From IMG/VR virus record IMGVR_UViG_3300028045_000039, positions 1 to 38,268 of that record: a DNA stretch of 38,268 bases; one strand, written 5' to 3'. The notes under the pieces are model-generated. The model was given only the letters and a program-made list of their open reading frames with translations. It ran no database searches and was not told the origin of the DNA. Made by a program: the position numbers and the translations under genes. This document shows positions 38,188-38,268 of this stretch, piece after piece. Each line of letters begins with the position of its first letter. Position 1 is the stretch's first letter. This stretch comes from a virus.

Positions 38188-38268
38188 ATGAACTACATAA
38201 AAATAGCAAAATGGTTTTATCAGCAAGGGCGTGATGACCAAGTATACGATAAGAGCAGAACTTTTGAA
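38188..38268 (+). CDS. Start of the next gene, cut by window end
   Basis: The ATG at 38188 opens 27 codons (MNYIKIAKWFYQQGRDDQVY and on) without a stop to the window edge. It follows the repeat-bearing region. Too short to identify. Confidence 0.5.
   Translation, partial: MNYIKIAKWFYQQGRDDQVYDKSRTFE

Noticed and set aside
1-38268. Stop-codon reassignment, known in some crAss-like phages
   Set aside because: TAA, TAG and TGA all end genes at expected positions with overlaps to the next start, and no conserved protein is interrupted.
1-38268. CRISPR array, integrase, transposase or insertion sequence
   Set aside because: No regularly spaced identical repeats longer than about 25 bases and no recombinase motifs are visible. 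The repeat pairs at 12572-12699 and 38075-38126 have only two copies each.

Overview
The window is a 38 kb piece of a tailed-phage genome (or a phage-derived contig) whose host is most likely a member of the Bacteroidota. The DNA is AT-rich and gene-dense. Shine-Dalgarno sequences are mostly missing; start codons instead follow A/T-rich tracts, often ending AAATTATG. Several promoter-like boxes fit the Bacteroidota TTG / TAnnTTTG pattern. Gene content and order (portal, large terminase, IHF-like protein and PD-(D/E)XK nuclease on one strand; uracil-DNA glycosylase, DnaB-like helicase, TOPRIM primase and family B polymerase on the other) point to a crAss-like phage (Crassvirales). That placement rests on recognising families by eye, not on a search. 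All three stop codons are used normally, so the standard bacterial code applies.

Layout. Positions 1-11374 (minus strand) hold the virion, packaging and lysis side: portal (cut by the window edge), terminase, GroES-like co-chaperonin, PD-(D/E)XK nuclease, IHF/HU-like protein, endolysin (peptidoglycan-binding domain plus Amidase_2), a secreted beta-rich protein, a run of small lysine-rich basic proteins, a beta-rich structural protein and a methyltransferase-like protein. Positions 11375-11634 are the divergent control region. Positions 11635-16796 (plus strand) hold small, mostly unrecognised genes separated by unusually structured non-coding DNA: terminators, long inverted repeats and direct repeats. 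They end in an HNH-type nuclease. Positions 16809-17182 carry tRNA-Arg(TCT), tRNA-Leu(TAA) and tRNA-Met(CAT), with a strongly folded, pseudoknot-capable RNA between the last two.

Positions 17226-37940 (plus strand) are the replication, recombination and nucleotide module: SF2 helicase, uracil-DNA glycosylase, a DnaA domain IV-like protein, DnaB-like helicase, a Sak4-like ATPase, a candidate SSB, a DnaG-like primase, a RusA-like resolvase, a metallopeptidase/VWA protein with a MoxR-type AAA+ ATPase, a second PD-(D/E)XK nuclease, family B DNA polymerase, a MazG-like pyrophosphohydrolase, a spore-photoproduct-lyase-like radical SAM protein and a DUF932-like protein. One gene (19349-19771) runs against this strand from its own promoter. 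Positions 37941-38187 are a repeat-bearing control region with a strong terminator before the next gene, which is cut by the window end.

Taken together, the plus-strand block supplies replication, recombination and repair functions and the minus-strand block supplies packaging, capsid and lysis functions. The items most worth a second look are the pseudoknotted RNA among the tRNAs, the intrinsic terminator buried inside the VWA gene of the MoxR-VWA module, and the long hairpins of the early region.
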